A DNA stretch of 64,000 bases from Rhodobacterales bacterium LSUCC0387. GTDB lineage: Bacteria > Pseudomonadota > Alphaproteobacteria > Rhodobacterales > Rhodobacteraceae. Shown here one piece after another: positions 1-11,733 of the stretch (positions within the stretch are counted from its first letter, which is position 1; every line of letters begins with the position of its first letter). The stretch spans positions 1,427,501-1,491,500 of the forward strand of contig WVSR01000001.1 in NCBI GenBank assembly GCA_015689775.1, written 5' to 3'. Both the position numbers and the translations under genes were made by a program. A model generated the notes under the pieces. It searched no databases. It worked only from the letters and a program-made list of their open reading frames with translations, and was not told the DNA's origin.

Positions 1-163
1 TAGCGAGGGCCACATGCGTGCCATGTTGTTTCGGAAGCGAATGCAGGCTCGACTCAACCCCGTTTGCGACAGAAATCGCGCGGGCGCGCCCGAAAAAAAA
101 GCCCACAATCGCAAGAACAGCGATAAGGGCTAAAACAAGCGAAATGCTGATGGTCGGGGGCAT
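1..163 (-). CDS. pstC: Phosphate ABC transporter permease PstC, N-terminal fragment
   Basis: This is the first 54 codons of a gene that runs off the left edge. The peptide begins MPPTISISLVLALIAVLAIV, a hydrophobic first membrane helix, then GFFFGRARA and LHSLPKQHG. The family is the inner-membrane channel subunit of the high-affinity phosphate importer. A short cytoplasmic motif with GRxRA and LHSLP after the first helix is typical of the long alphaproteobacterial PstC. The gene lies directly downstream of pstS on the same strand, 97 bp away, as expected for a pstSCAB operon. The assignment rests on a short stretch plus context, so the family is likely but the length is unknown. Confidence 0.75.
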   Translation of the reverse strand, partial: MPPTISISLVLALIAVLAIVGFFFGRARAISVANGVESSLHSLPKQHGTHVALA

Positions 164-193
164 TTGGTCGTCCGCTCTGCTCTTGTAAATTTT

Positions 194-236
194 GCCCTTT
201 TGGGCGGGGTGGATCTGGGCGGCAGAACCGCCCAGA
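194..236 (-). other. pstS-pstC intercistronic hairpins
   Basis: A perfect 8-bp stem, CTGGGCGG (215-222) with CCGCCCAG (228-235), extends by one T-A pair and has a 5-nt loop. A smaller GCCC-TTTT-GGGC hairpin sits at 194-205. Neither is followed by a T run, so an intrinsic terminator is unlikely. Stable stems after genes for abundant binding proteins are known to protect the upstream message and raise its level over the permease genes; that role is inferred here. Confidence 0.55.
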
Positions 237-260
237 CCAAATTTAGAAAATCGTCAGATA

Positions 261-1280
261 TTAGAGACCTGCAACCATTGCTTGGGTCGCTGCCAACTCT
301 GGGTCAGGAACAAGGCCGTATTCAGCCAATGGGCCACCAGAGCCTGCGATTTCATCAGAGATGAAGAACTCAACATATTCCTTCAAACCTGGGATGACGC
401 CGATATGCTCTTGCTTGACGTAGAACTGTAGAGGGCGCGATACTGGGTACTCTCCTGATGCGATTGCGTCAACAGTGGGGGTAACGCCAGACATGGTCGC
501 AACCTGAAGACGATCGGTGTTGTTTTCATAGAAAGACAAACCAAATACGCCGAGACCCGTTGGGGTGCTGTCTAGGTTGGCAAGCGTCTGTGTATAATCG
601 CCTTCGATGTCAACCGAACGGCCATCGGTGCGCAAGGCCATGCAGGCCTCTTCAACTGCATCTTCGTCCATGCCCATGCCGGCCATTGCTTCTGCTGCGC
701 CAGTTTCTTCACAACCTGCGAGGATCACTTTTTCTTCGAAAACTTCGCGTGTGCCGTGATTCGTACCAGGAACGAACATGTTGATTTCCTGCGAGGGAAA
801 ATCACCATTCACGTCAGACCAGTTATTGTTTGGGTTGGCAACCATTGCGCCATCAACCGGCAGTTCAGCGGCAATCGCCAAGTAAATGTCCGCAGGTGTG
901 AAGGCGAAAGACGGGCCGTTGATGTCGGATGCGAATACGATGCCGTCATATCCAATACGAACTTCGATCGGGGTAACACCGTTGCTAGCACATACTTCGC
1001 GCTCAGAGTCTTTCATCAAGCTGGAAGAGTTCGCGATATCGATTGTACCTTCGCCAACACCTTCGCATAGCATGCGGCGACCAGTTGACGAACCGCCACC
1101 CTCAACTACGGGGGTTGCGAAGTCAGTTTCGGCGCCAAACGCTTCGGCAACGATATTCGCGTAAGGCAGAACAGTGGATGAACCTGCAATGCTAACATTG
1201 TTACGGCTTTGGGCTGCCGCGCCTGTAGCGGACAGTGCCGCCAGTGCAAGGGCGGAAACGGTCAATTTTGTGAAAGACAT
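261..1280 (-). CDS. pstS: Phosphate-binding periplasmic protein PstS
   Basis: The protein has 339 aa. It starts with a Sec signal peptide (MSFTKLTVSALALAALSATG, cleavage near AAAQ). The mature N-terminus IAGSSTVLPYANIVAEAF and the later GGGSSTGRRMLC segment are the phosphate-binding loops of the PstS family. It delivers phosphate to the PstCAB importer in the periplasm. The gene is followed by pstC, and the 208-bp gap before it, up to phoR, contains three Pho-box repeats, so phosphate-starvation control by PhoB is very likely. ATG is preceded by GGAG at an 11-nt spacing. The length fits the alphaproteobacterial type. Confidence 0.93.
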   Translation of the reverse strand: MSFTKLTVSALALAALSATGAAAQSRNNVSIAGSSTVLPYANIVAEAFGAETDFATPVVEGGGSSTGRRMLCEGVGEGTIDIANSSSLMKDSEREVCASNGVTPIEVRIGYDGIVFASDINGPSFAFTPADIYLAIAAELPVDGAMVANPNNNWSDVNGDFPSQEINMFVPGTNHGTREVFEEKVILAGCEETGAAEAMAGMGMDEDAVEEACMALRTDGRSVDIEGDYTQTLANLDSTPTGLGVFGLSFYENNTDRLQVATMSGVTPTVDAIASGEYPVSRPLQFYVKQEHIGVIPGLKEYVEFFISDEIAGSGGPLAEYGLVPDPELAATQAMVAGL

Positions 1281-1368
1281 TCTTCTGTCACTCCAATTGG
1301 TTTTCGGGTTGGCAGAACGGGCATCATGCCGCGCTCTTGCTGGGTTCCCTATGCGTGGTTCGATAAGC

Positions 1369-1401
1369 TTTTGTGACAGAAACGTAACAGTTATATGACA
1401 A
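1369..1401 (-). promoter_or_regulatory. Pho box, three direct 11-bp repeats
   Basis: Read on the minus strand the site is TTGTCATATAA, CTGTTACGTTT and CTGTCACAAAA, three consecutive 11-bp units. They match the known PhoB consensus CTGTCAT followed by an AT-rich spacer. The site ends 88 bp upstream of the pstS start codon, in the phoR-pstS gap, which is the expected place for a phosphate-starvation promoter. Two units are clear; the middle one has TTAC in place of TCAT. Confidence 0.85.
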
Positions 1402-1488
1402 TGCTATCGGATCGCGCGAATTTTGTGAAAATTCTGCGAAATTTAGAAATTTTAAATATTACTTAAGGAAAACGACGAATTCTCGTGG

Positions 1489-2544
1489 TCATTCGCTGGG
1501 AAGAATCACGGAAAAGCAGCTGCCTTTCCCCTGTTCTGAAGTGATTTTCAATCGCCCGCGATGGCGTTGGACAATATGTTTCACAATCGCAAGGCCCAAT
1601 CCCGTCCCCCCCATGCCGCGACTGCGGTGATTGTCCACGCGATAGAATCGCTCTGTCAGGCGCGGAATGTGCAACGGATCAATTCCCTCCCCCTGATCGA
1701 TGACATCGACACATAAAAGTCTGCCCTTAAGGCTACCCTGTCCTGTCTCGTGGCGCATTTTGATTGTAACAACCTTATTTTTTCCGCCATATTTAAGGGC
1801 GTTTTCAATAAGGTTGCGAAAAACCTGTGTCAGTTGATCGCTGTCGCCGCGCAATTCCGTGCTGACATCATCGGGGCGCTGTATCAACACCTGACAGCCG
1901 CTTTCTTCGACCAAGGGGCGCAAGGCCGCCTGCACGCGCGAGACAACATGCATCACGTCAATCACTTGATCGGGGCGTTGCCGCTGTTGTGATTCAACCC
2001 GTGACAGCGACAAAAGATCCCCTATCAGGCGGTTCATCCGCTGCGCTTCATCTTGCATGATCTGCAAGAAACGCGATTGGGCTGCGGGGTCTTTGGCGGC
2101 AGGCCCGCGCAGTGTTTCGATAAACCCAAGAATTGCCGTAAGCGGGCTGCGCAATTCGTGGCTGACATTGGCCACAAAATCGCGGCGCATTTCTTCAACC
2201 TCGGTCAGATGTGTGACATCTTCGAAATGCAAGACAATACCAAGTTTTGCTTCGGGCAAGGCCGTGATGCGCACGATAAACCGCTCTGCCCCTGCAGTGC
2301 TGGTATGGATAAATTCCGCCTCGGATGAGACCCCAGATTGCAAAACCTGTTCAATCGCCTGTGCCAATGTGGGCTGGCGAAACAGCGTTACATAAGAGCG
2401 GCCTTGCGCCCAAGTGCCAAACATGGTCTCGGCTTCTTCGTTTTGTTCGAGCAAAATACCATTCGGCCCCAAGCGCACCATTGGGTCAGGCACGCAGTCG
2501 AACATGGCTGTCACAATTGCCTCAAAGGAATGGTTGTTGCTCAT
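1489..2544 (-). CDS. phoR: Phosphate-regulon sensor histidine kinase PhoR, soluble type
   Basis: The protein has 351 aa. A PAS-like domain covers about residues 8-110. The HisKA dimerisation domain holds NVSHELRSPLTAILGF with phospho-acceptor His129. The ATPase domain has NALKYGG (N box), DQGEGI (G1) and GTGLGLAIVK (G2). It should phosphorylate PhoB under phosphate limitation. An in-frame TAG lies two codons upstream of the ATG, so no N-terminal membrane helices can be added; the enterobacterial PhoR has them. The name follows from its place upstream of the Pho box and pstSC; domain content alone would only say PAS histidine kinase. Its partner phoB is not in the window. Confidence 0.82.
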   Translation of the reverse strand: MSNNHSFEAIVTAMFDCVPDPMVRLGPNGILLEQNEEAETMFGTWAQGRSYVTLFRQPTLAQAIEQVLQSGVSSEAEFIHTSTAGAERFIVRITALPEAKLGIVLHFEDVTHLTEVEEMRRDFVANVSHELRSPLTAILGFIETLRGPAAKDPAAQSRFLQIMQDEAQRMNRLIGDLLSLSRVESQQRQRPDQVIDVMHVVSRVQAALRPLVEESGCQVLIQRPDDVSTELRGDSDQLTQVFRNLIENALKYGGKNKVVTIKMRHETGQGSLKGRLLCVDVIDQGEGIDPLHIPRLTERFYRVDNHRSRGMGGTGLGLAIVKHIVQRHRGRLKITSEQGKGSCFSVILPSE

Positions 2545-2729
2545 TTTCTAGGCCTTTTTGGGGGCATGAGGGACGAATCAATTCGCCCCTAGCTTCGCCA
2601 AGTTTCGGAAAATGTCGACCGCCCCTTTTTTGTGCTTTTTAATTCTAATTTGTTGCATCTGTAATGATTTTGCTGCGGATAATGGATAGGACGTCAGGGG
2701 TTTAATGGCCCAATTGAGAGTGTGAGAAG

Positions 2730-3100
2730 ATGTCATCGGCTTCGAATAATGACACGGCATTGCGCGAAATTCGCAATTTGGTTTTGGTGGATGTCCCACC
2801 AAATCTTGCCTCTCGTTTGCCGCGCATGGTGGTTGATGCCGCGGAAGCGGTTATGGCGGTAAATATTGAAAAAATGCCCGAAATTTTGGTCAGTGAGCGC
2901 CCTGATATGGTGATCTCGCCCTTGATCGGCCCGAAATTTGACGCGATAGAGTTGTTCAACTGCGCAAGTCCCCATTTCGGGGGCGTTTGGTGGTCATTTT
3001 CGATAAGCTAGGTGACCCCTCTTTGATCCGACAAGAACTGGAAAATCAGGCCTTGGGGTTCAAGGTTAGTCTGTTGGTTCTGGGCGATAAGGACAGGTAG
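2730..3100 (+). pseudogene. Frameshifted CheY-like small protein
   Basis: The first frame gives MSSASNNDTALREIRNLVLV through SPLIGPKFDAIELFNC, then leaves coding at a run of five G (2979-2983) and stops at 3011. Adding one G to the run continues as GRLVVIFDKLGDPSLIRQE through KVSLLVLGDKDR to TAG at 3098-3100. The joined product is about 123 aa. Its hydrophobic strand pattern (NLVLVDV, MVISP, RLVVIF, VSLLVLG) resembles a degenerate response-regulator receiver fold. It is divergent from phoR. It could be a real one-base deletion or a homopolymer sequencing error. Function is unknown. Confidence 0.6.
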
Positions 3101-3108
3101 ATCAGGCT

Positions 3109-4293
3109 CTAAACCGCCGACAGTGCCACCGTGAAGTCGGTCTTGAGTTGCGTCACATCTTCAATCCCGACTGACAGGCGCAAAAAGCCTTCGCTGATGC
3201 CAAGGGCCGCGCGCGCCTCAGTCGTCAAGGCGCGGTGACTGCTCGAGGCGGGATGGCTTAGGGAACAGGCCACATCTCCCAATGTGGGCGCAAAGGCGAT
3301 ATTGGGGGCCGCTTGCACAAAACGATTGGCCGCATCGCGACCGCCTTCAATCTCAAACGACAGCATATTGCCCCCCTGCCCCTCAAATAGCGCCATGGCG
3401 CGGATGTGATCAGGGTGATCGGGACGCGTTGGATAAAGCACCCGCTTTACCTTTGGGTGATGGGCCAAAAATTCGGCCAAGGCGGCTGCATTTTCCTGTG
3501 CCCGCGCATAGCGCAGATCAAAGGTAAACAGACCCCGTTCGGCCAGCCAACATTCATAGGGCGCAGGCGTCATGCCCGTTGTGACCGCAAAATCATAGAT
3601 CGCTTTACGATGGTCTGGGTTTTTTGCGGCTACATAGCCTAAGGTCACATCGGCATGGCCTGCCAAAAGTTTGGTCACGGAATGGATGATGATATCTGCC
3701 CCGACATGATAACTGCGCATCATTGCGGGCGTAGTAAAGGTATTGTCCAAGACCATGATTAAACCATGTTGGGCGCAAATCTCGGCAATGCCTGCCATAT
3801 CGGCCACACGCAAGGTGGGGTTTGAGAGGGCTTCAACCAGAATTAATTTCGTGTTGGGGCGAAGGGCGCGTTTGAGGCTAGGCGCATCGGTTGGATCAAA
3901 TTGGCCCGTCTCAATTCCAAAACGCGGAAGGTCTTGTGACATCAACCGCAATGAGCGGCCATAAAGCTGGTCAGCGCCGATCATGTGTTCGCCCGCCTTC
4001 AAAAGCCCCAGAAGTGCAGCGGTGATTGCTGCCATGCCTGACCCTGTGATCAAACCGCCCTCTGCGCCTTCTAGCGCATCAATACGCGCGGCCAATGCCG
4101 CAGCGTTAGGATGACCTTCACGCGCATAGGTATAGCCCGCCAATTGCCCGCTATATTGCGCGTCCAGCTGGTCAGGGCTGCCTGCGGCATAGACCACGGA
4201 TTGGTGCAAAGGCGTGGCCACTGGCCGTGCCGCGCCAATATCCATGGCTTGGCGGCGAATGATCTGACTGGTGGTTTTGGGATCGTTACTCAT
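3109..4293 (-). CDS. Transsulfuration-family PLP enzyme (cystathionine gamma-synthase/lyase-like)
   Basis: The protein has 394 aa of the Cys/Met metabolism PLP family. YGRSLRLM and the [10 protein letters not shown] loop bind the cofactor phosphate, [11 protein letters not shown] carries the PLP-ring aspartate, and [10 protein letters not shown] carries the Schiff-base lysine. The C-terminal [16 protein letters not shown] is the substrate loop seen in gamma-lyases and gamma-synthases. Substrate cannot be settled from sequence: cystathionine, methionine or O-acylhomoserine are all possible. Its ATG overlaps the proA stop by 4 bp (ATGA), so it is translationally coupled as the last gene of obgE-proB-proA, an unusual partner for proline genes. 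Confidence 0.8.
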   Translation of the reverse strand: MSNDPKTTSQIIRRQAMDIGAARPVATPLHQSVVYAAGSPDQLDAQYSGQLAGYTYAREGHPNAAALAARIDALEGAEGGLITGSGMAAITAALLGLLKAGEHMIGADQLYGRSLRLMSQDLPRFGIETGQFDPTDAPSLKRALRPNTKLILVEALSNPTLRVADMAGIAEICAQHGLIMVLDNTFTTPAMMRSYHVGADIIIHSVTKLLAGHADVTLGYVAAKNPDHRKAIYDFAVTTGMTPAPYECWLAERGLFTFDLRYARAQENAAALAEFLAHHPKVKRVLYPTRPDHPDHIRAMALFEGQGGNMLSFEIEGGRDAANRFVQAAPNIAFAPTLGDVACSLSHPASSSHRALTTEARAALGISEGFLRLSVGIEDVTQLKTDFTVALSAV

Positions 4294-5549
4294 GCGCGGG
4301 TCGTCCCGTTTCCTTTGACGATATATTTGAATGAGGTCAGTTGCTCTGCGCCTACGGGCCCGCGGGCGTGCATTTTGCCCGTGGCGATACCGATTTCAGC
4401 GCCCATTCCAAATTCCCCACCATCGGCGAATTGGGTTGAGGCGTTGACCATCACAATTGCGCTGTCGACATTTGCGACAAAAACCTGTGCGGCCTCAGGG
4501 TTTTCCGTCAGGATCGCGTCCGTATGGCCAGAACCAAATTGGGCGATGTGATCCATCGCGGCAGACAGCGACTTAACGGTCTTTGCCGCGATAATCATAT
4601 CCAAGAATTCTTTGCCAAAATCGTCTGCTGCGGCGCGCTTTGTGCCCGCTATATCGGCTAAGGCACCATCGGCGCGCACCTCAACACCTGCGGCCAGAAG
4701 TGCGGCAATGATGGGTTCCGCATGTGTTTTAATAAGGTCTTGATGGATCAGCAAACATTCAGCAGCCCCACAAATACCCGTGCGGCGGGTTTTTGCATTC
4801 AACACCACGCGAAGCGCCTTGTCCAAATCAGCATCCTTGTCGATATAGATATGGCAGATGCCCTCAAGATGGGCAAAGACAGGCACTCGGGCCTCAGCCT
4901 GCACTAAACCGACCAAGGCCTTGCCGCCGCGTGGCACAATCACGTCGATCTGTCCTTGTGCATTCAGCATGGCGCTGACAACCGTGCGATCCCGTGTTGG
5001 CACGATTTGCACTGCCTCTGCGGGCAGGCCCGCCTCGATGATACCACACACAATCGCGGCATGGATGGCGCGGGAGGAATGAAAGCTTTCCGATCCTCCC
5101 CGCAATATCACGGCATTACCAGATTTCAGGCATAGCGCGGCCGCATCTGCGGTGACATTGGGGCGGCTTTCATAGATTACACCAACCACGCCAAGCGGAG
5201 TGCGCACGCGGGCGATATGTAACCCTGTGGGCCTGTCCCATTCTGCAATCGTAGCGCCAATTGGATCAGGCTGTTCTGCAATCGCCCGCAGGCCGCCCAC
5301 GATGTCACGCAGCCGATCCTCAGTCAGGTTGAGGCGATCCATCATCGCCGCTGTTAGGCCTTTCTCACGCCCGTAATCCAGATCTTGCGCATTCGCGGCC
5401 AGAATATCTGCTCGAGATTCCCATACATAATTCGCCGCGCCAATCAGAGCTGCATGTTTGCGTTCCGCCGATGCCGTGGCCAGCGCGCGCGCCGCAGTTT
5501 TCGCTCCCGCGCATAGGCCGTTCATCAAACCTGTGATATCCTCTGCCAC
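4290..5549 (-). CDS. proA: Gamma-glutamyl phosphate reductase ProA
   Basis: The protein has 419 aa, normal for the family. It reduces gamma-glutamyl phosphate to glutamate-5-semialdehyde with NADPH, the second step of proline synthesis in the cytosol. Family signatures are [33 protein letters not shown] and the active-site region [17 protein letters not shown] with the catalytic cysteine. It sits 15 bp downstream of proB and overlaps the following PLP-enzyme gene by 4 bp, which supports one polycistronic message. Confidence 0.95.
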   Translation of the reverse strand: MAEDITGLMNGLCAGAKTAARALATASAERKHAALIGAANYVWESRADILAANAQDLDYGREKGLTAAMMDRLNLTEDRLRDIVGGLRAIAEQPDPIGATIAEWDRPTGLHIARVRTPLGVVGVIYESRPNVTADAAALCLKSGNAVILRGGSESFHSSRAIHAAIVCGIIEAGLPAEAVQIVPTRDRTVVSAMLNAQGQIDVIVPRGGKALVGLVQAEARVPVFAHLEGICHIYIDKDADLDKALRVVLNAKTRRTGICGAAECLLIHQDLIKTHAEPIIAALLAAGVEVRADGALADIAGTKRAAADDFGKEFLDMIIAAKTVKSLSAAMDHIAQFGSGHTDAILTENPEAAQVFVANVDSAIVMVNASTQFADGGEFGMGAEIGIATGKMHARGPVGAEQLTSFKYIVKGNGTTRA

Positions 5550-5564
5550 CGGCGCAGACCTCCC

Positions 5565-7732
<2,168 letters not shown>

Positions 7733-7801
7733 TCACCTTTCGCGGGCAGCTTTTGGCGCTCCCTTGCCAAATTCGGAATGTCTGAGACCTGCCTTAGCGC
7801 C

Positions 7802-8341
7802 TTAGATCAGTTTTTTCAAATATGTCCATGTGGGCAATGCCGCGCGGCGCGCGACTGAATAGCTTTCTGCATCGCCCAAATATTCAAAGCCTGCATTCAC
7901 CAAAACACGCGCAGAGCGAGGGTTGTCCTGAAAGACGCTTGCGAAAATTGTGTCATTTGCCAGCGGATTGGCAGCAATGAGGGCGCGCACAACTTCAGAG
8001 GCGATGCCCGTGTTCCACATTGCGGGGGCCACCCAATAGCGGATTTCCGACTGCGCGCGATCCATTTGGTGCAATTCGATCACGCCAACCAATTCCGCCC
8101 CATCTGAAGGGCTGGCATCAATGGCCCAAATCACATCTTGAGATTGATCCGCCAAGGCGCGTTCAATCATGGCTTCGACTGCCCCAGGCGGCAGCGGATG
8201 CGGGATATTGGGCGTCATCTCGGCCACACGCTTGTCGGATGCGTAAAGCGACATCAACCCTGTATCCGCCATGCTTAAGGGGCGCAGCTGAAAGCGTTCT
8301 GTCGTGATGACAGATTGCGTGGTGATTTTGTCTTGCTTCAT
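7802..8341 (-). CDS. GNAT N-acetyltransferase, RimJ/RimL type
   Basis: The protein has 179 aa of the Acetyltransf_3 (RimL-like) GNAT class. It opens with TTERFQLRPLSMADTGLMSL, typical of ribosomal-protein N-acetyltransferase relatives. AELVGVIELHQMD and QSEIRYWVAPAMWNTGIASE match the acetyl-CoA-binding core, and NPRSARVLVNAGFEYLG is the usual C-terminal helix-strand. The acceptor substrate cannot be read from sequence. It lies between rpmA and obgE; the terminator at 8382-8413 separates it from rpmA, so it probably has its own promoter. Confidence 0.8.
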   Translation of the reverse strand: MKQDKITTQSVITTERFQLRPLSMADTGLMSLYASDKRVAEMTPNIPHPLPPGAVEAMIERALADQSQDVIWAIDASPSDGAELVGVIELHQMDRAQSEIRYWVAPAMWNTGIASEVVRALIAANPLANDTIFASVFQDNPRSARVLVNAGFEYLGDAESYSVARRAALPTWTYLKKLI

Positions 8342-8381
8342 GAACGCACCTACTGCCCCACTTTAGGGCCCAAACCAACGG

Positions 8382-8413
8382 AAAAAGGGCCGGCAGAAAC
8401 GCCGGCCCCTTTT
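8382..8413 (-). terminator. Intrinsic terminator after rplU-rpmA
   Basis: The minus strand has GGGGCCGGC, a 6-nt loop, GCCGGCCC, then a run of T (8382-8386). It lies 26 bp after the rpmA stop codon. The plus strand also ends in CCTTTT, so it could work in both directions. Confidence 0.85.
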
Positions 8414-8438
8414 CGAAAACATCGCGAAAAGCGTGGCG

Positions 8439-8708
8439 TTACTCAGCAGCTTCTGCTTTCGGTAACACGGAGATAAATGTGCGGCCCTTAAAGCCCTTGC
8501 GGAACCTGACATTGCCATCGGCGGTTGCGAAGATTGTGTGATCTTTGCCAATGCCGACACCTTCACCCGGCCACCATTTTGTACCGCGCTGACGGCAGAT
8601 GATGTTACCTGGAATTACGGCTTCGCCACCGAATTTCTTAATGCCAAGGCGGCGACCAGCACTGTCGCGACCGTTGCGGGACGAGCCACCTGCTTTTTTA
8701 TGTGCCAT
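8439..8708 (-). CDS. rpmA: 50S ribosomal protein L27
   Basis: The protein has 89 aa. [20 protein letters not shown] and [11 protein letters not shown] are the conserved N-terminus, which reaches the peptidyl-transferase centre. [20 protein letters not shown] is a variant of the usual middle motif. ATG is preceded by GGAGAGAGACAC. It lies 12 bp downstream of rplU, the near-universal L21-L27 pair, and upstream of a terminator. Confidence 0.97.
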   Translation of the reverse strand: MAHKKAGGSSRNGRDSAGRRLGIKKFGGEAVIPGNIICRQRGTKWWPGEGVGIGKDHTIFATADGNVRFRKGFKGRTFISVLPKAEAAE

Positions 8709-8720
8709 GTGTCTCTCTCC

Positions 8721-9356
8721 TTATGCCTTGTCCGCTTTCGCGGCTTTGGGTTTCGCAGGGGCCTTTTTAGGAGCTGCGGCTTTCTTTTCAGCAGCATCCT
8801 TCTTCGGGGCTGCTTTCTTGGCAGGGGCCTTTTTAGGTGCGTCTGCCTTTACAACCTCTGCCTTTGCGGCCGCAGGCTTTTTTGCAACTACTTTTGCAGG
8901 CTTCTCTGCCGCATCTGCTGCTTTTGATGTTGCTGCCTTTTTCGCAGGGGCCTTTGTGGGGGTTGATGCAGCCAGGGCCGCCATTTCAGCCGCAGAAACA
9001 GAACCCGCACCAACAGCCGCCTTCACACCAGATTTATCCGCACCAGAGGCAAGGATGTCTGTCACGCGTAACAAGGTCAGTTGCTGACGATGGCCCTTCG
9101 TACGTTTCGAGCCGTGCTTACGGCGACGCTTAACAAAGTGGATCAGCTTTTCGCCTTTGATCTGGTCGATCACAGTGGCCTGAACGGCAGCACCAGACAC
9201 AAGCGGCGCACCAAGAACTGGCTTGTCGCCGCCGACCATCAGAATTTCGTTGAATTGAACGGTTTCACCCGCTGCAGCAGCAAGTTTCTCTACACGCAGA
9301 ACGTCACCCGCCTGCACTTTATACTGTTTTCCGCCTGTCTTAAGGACCGCGAACAT
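8721..9356 (-). CDS. rplU: 50S ribosomal protein L21 with long basic tail
   Basis: The protein has 211 aa. Residues 1-103 are the L21 core ([47 protein letters not shown]). Residues 104-211 are a lysine, alanine and proline-rich tail with repeated APAKKAA and KKAPAK units, like histone H1 tails. Standard L21 is about 103 aa, so the tail doubles the protein. The open frame extends 19 codons further upstream, but ATG at 9356 has AAGGAAAG before it and matches the family start. It heads the rplU-rpmA operon. Confidence 0.95.
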   Translation of the reverse strand: MFAVLKTGGKQYKVQAGDVLRVEKLAAAAGETVQFNEILMVGGDKPVLGAPLVSGAAVQATVIDQIKGEKLIHFVKRRRKHGSKRTKGHRQQLTLLRVTDILASGADKSGVKAAVGAGSVSAAEMAALAASTPTKAPAKKAATSKAADAAEKPAKVVAKKPAAAKAEVVKADAPKKAPAKKAAPKKDAAEKKAAAPKKAPAKPKAAKADKA

Positions 9357-9679
9357 GGGTCTTTCCTTTCCAGTTCCGCGCCGTGTGGCCCCCGCCTTAG
9401 GGTGTTCGTGCAAGCGTTTGATTCACCTGCGCCTCTGGCTGCGCACCCAATTTTTAGGGCGTTCATAACAATAATCAGAAACCGCCCGAGTCACCTCGCG
9501 CGGCCTGCGTGCTGCGTATGCCCCAAAAGGCGTTTGGCTGTCAAGGTGAAGTCAGGGGTAAATCACGGCAAGTGGGGCCCTGCATTGAAGGGCACAAAAA
9601 ATCTTGCAAGCAGCAGGCCACACCCCCTTGCGCGCCCTGCCGCCTGCCGCTATGCCCCCACCACCCTGACCCAAAGTGC

Positions 9680-9769
9680 GGAGAGGTGCCGGAGTGGTCG
9701 AACGGGGCGGTCTCGAAAACCGTTGTGGGGGTGACTCCACCCAGGGTTCGAATCCCTGTCTCTCCGCCA
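9680..9769 (+). tRNA. tRNA-Ser (CGA)
   Basis: The 90-nt gene includes an encoded CCA. Acceptor GGAGAGG pairs with TCTCTCC and the discriminator is G. The anticodon loop is CTCGAAA, giving anticodon CGA (reads UCG). The long variable arm (GTGGGGGTGACTCCAC region) and the T arm GGGTTCGAATCCC fit a class II serine tRNA. It sits between the divergent rplU and typA. Confidence 0.95.
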
Positions 9770-9876
9770 TATTCTGGCACAACCAATCCACGTCCTACTC
9801 AAATGCTGCTGGCTTTTGTCGGGCTTTGCCGTTATGGGCCTGCGAAACTCTCCCCCTTTGCGGATAAGGAATTCCG

Positions 9877-11694
9877 ATGGAACTGCGTAATATCGCGATT
9901 ATCGCCCATGTTGACCATGGCAAAACAACCCTTGTTGATGAGCTGCTCAAGCAATCGGGCGCCTTCCGCGAGAACCAAGCCGTGGCTGAGCGCGCGATGG
10001 ACAGCAATGACCTAGAGCGCGAGCGTGGGATCACCATTCTAGCCAAGGCCACTAGCGTGGAATGGAATGGCGCGCGGATTAATATTGTAGACACCCCGGG
10101 CCACGCCGATTTCGGCGGCGAGGTGGAGCGCATTTTGAGCATGGTGGATGGAGTGGTCTTGTTGGTGGATGCCGCAGAAGGACCAATGCCACAGACGAAA
10201 TTCGTAACATCAAAGGCACTGGCGCTCGGCCTTTGCCCCATCGTTGTGCTGAACAAGGTGGATAAGCCAGATGCCGAGCCTGATCGCGCCTTGAACGAAT
10301 GTTTTGATCTCTTCGCTTCGCTCGGTGCAAGTGATGAGCAGCTTGATTTTCCACATCTCTACGCATCAGGGCGCTCTGGTTGGGCTGATACATCGCTGGA
10401 AGGGCCGCGCAAGGATTTGACGGCACTGTTTGAATTGGTGATGCGTCATGTTCCTTCCCCGCGTCAGATTACAGAACGCGGCGCGCCGTTTCGGATGTTG
10501 GCCACAACGCTCGGCTCTGACCCGTTTATTGGGCGCATCCTGACAGGGCGCGTTGAGAGCGGCACGCTAAAGCCAAATGAAACCGTCAAGGCCCTGTCGC
10601 GAGATGGCACCCAGATCGAGACTTTTCGTGTGAGCAAAATCTTGGCCTTTCGTGGCTTGGGTCAGCAACCCATCGATGCGGCTGAAGCGGGCGATATTGT
10701 GACCCTTGCAGGTATGACCAAGGCCACTGTAGCAGATACAATCTGCGCGCCCCAAGTCACCGAGGCGATCCCTGCGCAACCGATTGACCCACCTACCATT
10801 ACGGTGACATTCGGTATCAATGACAGCCCCATGGCAGGCCGAGATGGCAAAAAAGTGCAAAGCCGCGTGATCCGTGAGCGCCTGATGAAAGAAGCGGAAT
10901 CGAATGTGGCCATCAAGGTCACTGATACACCCGGCGGCGAGGCCTTTGAGGTTGCAGGGCGCGGCGAATTGCAGATGGGTGTTTTGATCGAGAACATGCG
11001 CCGCGAGGGGTTTGAACTGTCTATTTCCCGCCCGCAAGTTTTGTTCCGTGATAACGGCGGCCAACGCCTAGAACCCATCGAAGAAGTAACTGTCGATGTG
11101 GATGATGAATATGCAGGGGCGGTGATTGAAAAAATAACGGGCTCCCGCAAGGGCGATCTGGTCGAGATGAAGCAGAGTGGCGGCAAGACCCGTATAGTGG
11201 CACATGTGCCATCGCGTGGTTTGATTGGCTATCACGGGGAATTCTTGACGGATACGCGCGGAACAGGCGTGCTGAACCGCGTCTTCTACGAATGGGCACC
11301 CCATAAAGGGCCAATTCCAGGTCGGCGCGCAGGCGTTTTGATCTCGATGGAAGATGGCGAGGCCGTGGCCTATGCCCTGTGGAACCTTGAAGAGCGCGGC
11401 CGCATGTTCATTGGCCCGCAGGAAAAGGTCTATCAAGGCATGATCATTGGTGAACATAGTCGCGACAATGATCTAGAAGTGAACCCGCTCAAGGGTAAGA
11501 AATTGACCAACGTGCGTGCCTCTGGCTCTGACGAAGCGGTGCGCCTGACTCCGCATATTCAATTCAGCCTGGAAGAGGCTATCGCCTATGTCGATGATGA
11601 TGAACTGGTTGAGGTAACGCCAAATTCGATCCGTCTGCGCAAGCGCTTCCTTGATCCGCATGAGCGTAAGCGCCAATCGCGCGCGGCAAGCTGA
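9877..11694 (+). CDS. typA: Translational GTPase TypA/BipA
   Basis: The protein has 605 aa. G1 [15 protein letters not shown], switch [12 protein letters not shown]3 [15 protein letters not shown]4 [11 protein letters not shown]. Domains II, III and V follow as in EF-G, then the BipA-specific C-terminus ([25 protein letters not shown]). It is a ribosome-binding GTPase tied to 50S assembly and stress or cold adaptation. AAGGAATTCCG precedes the ATG. A bidirectional terminator follows, and it is the only gene between tRNA-Ser and cysE, so it is probably monocistronic. Confidence 0.96.
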   Translation: MELRNIAIIAHVDHGKTTLVDELLKQSGAFRENQAVAERAMDSNDLERERGITILAKATSVEWNGARINIVDTPGHADFGGEVERILSMVDGVVLLVDAAEGPMPQTKFVTSKALALGLCPIVVLNKVDKPDAEPDRALNECFDLFASLGASDEQLDFPHLYASGRSGWADTSLEGPRKDLTALFELVMRHVPSPRQITERGAPFRMLATTLGSDPFIGRILTGRVESGTLKPNETVKALSRDGTQIETFRVSKILAFRGLGQQPIDAAEAGDIVTLAGMTKATVADTICAPQVTEAIPAQPIDPPTITVTFGINDSPMAGRDGKKVQSRVIRERLMKEAESNVAIKVTDTPGGEAFEVAGRGELQMGVLIENMRREGFELSISRPQVLFRDNGGQRLEPIEEVTVDVDDEYAGAVIEKITGSRKGDLVEMKQSGGKTRIVAHVPSRGLIGYHGEFLTDTRGTGVLNRVFYEWAPHKGPIPGRRAGVLISMEDGEAVAYALWNLEERGRMFIGPQEKVYQGMIIGEHSRDNDLEVNPLKGKKLTNVRASGSDEAVRLTPHIQFSLEEAIAYVDDDELVEVTPNSIRLRKRFLDPHERKRQSRAAS

Positions 11695-11700
11695 CAAAGA

Positions 11701-11733
11701 AAAAAGCCCGCCATTTTGGCGGGCTTTTCTTTA
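11701..11733. terminator. Bidirectional terminator between typA and cysE
   Basis: Stem GCCCGCCA with TGGCGGGC, flanked by A-rich sequence on the left and TTTTCTTT on the right, lies between convergent typA and cysE. It can end transcripts from both strands and overlaps the last bases of cysE. Confidence 0.88.

Noticed and set aside
9541-9791. Two overlapping minus-strand frames across tRNA-Ser
   Set aside because: They cover the tRNA gene; such frames are a well-known annotation artefact.
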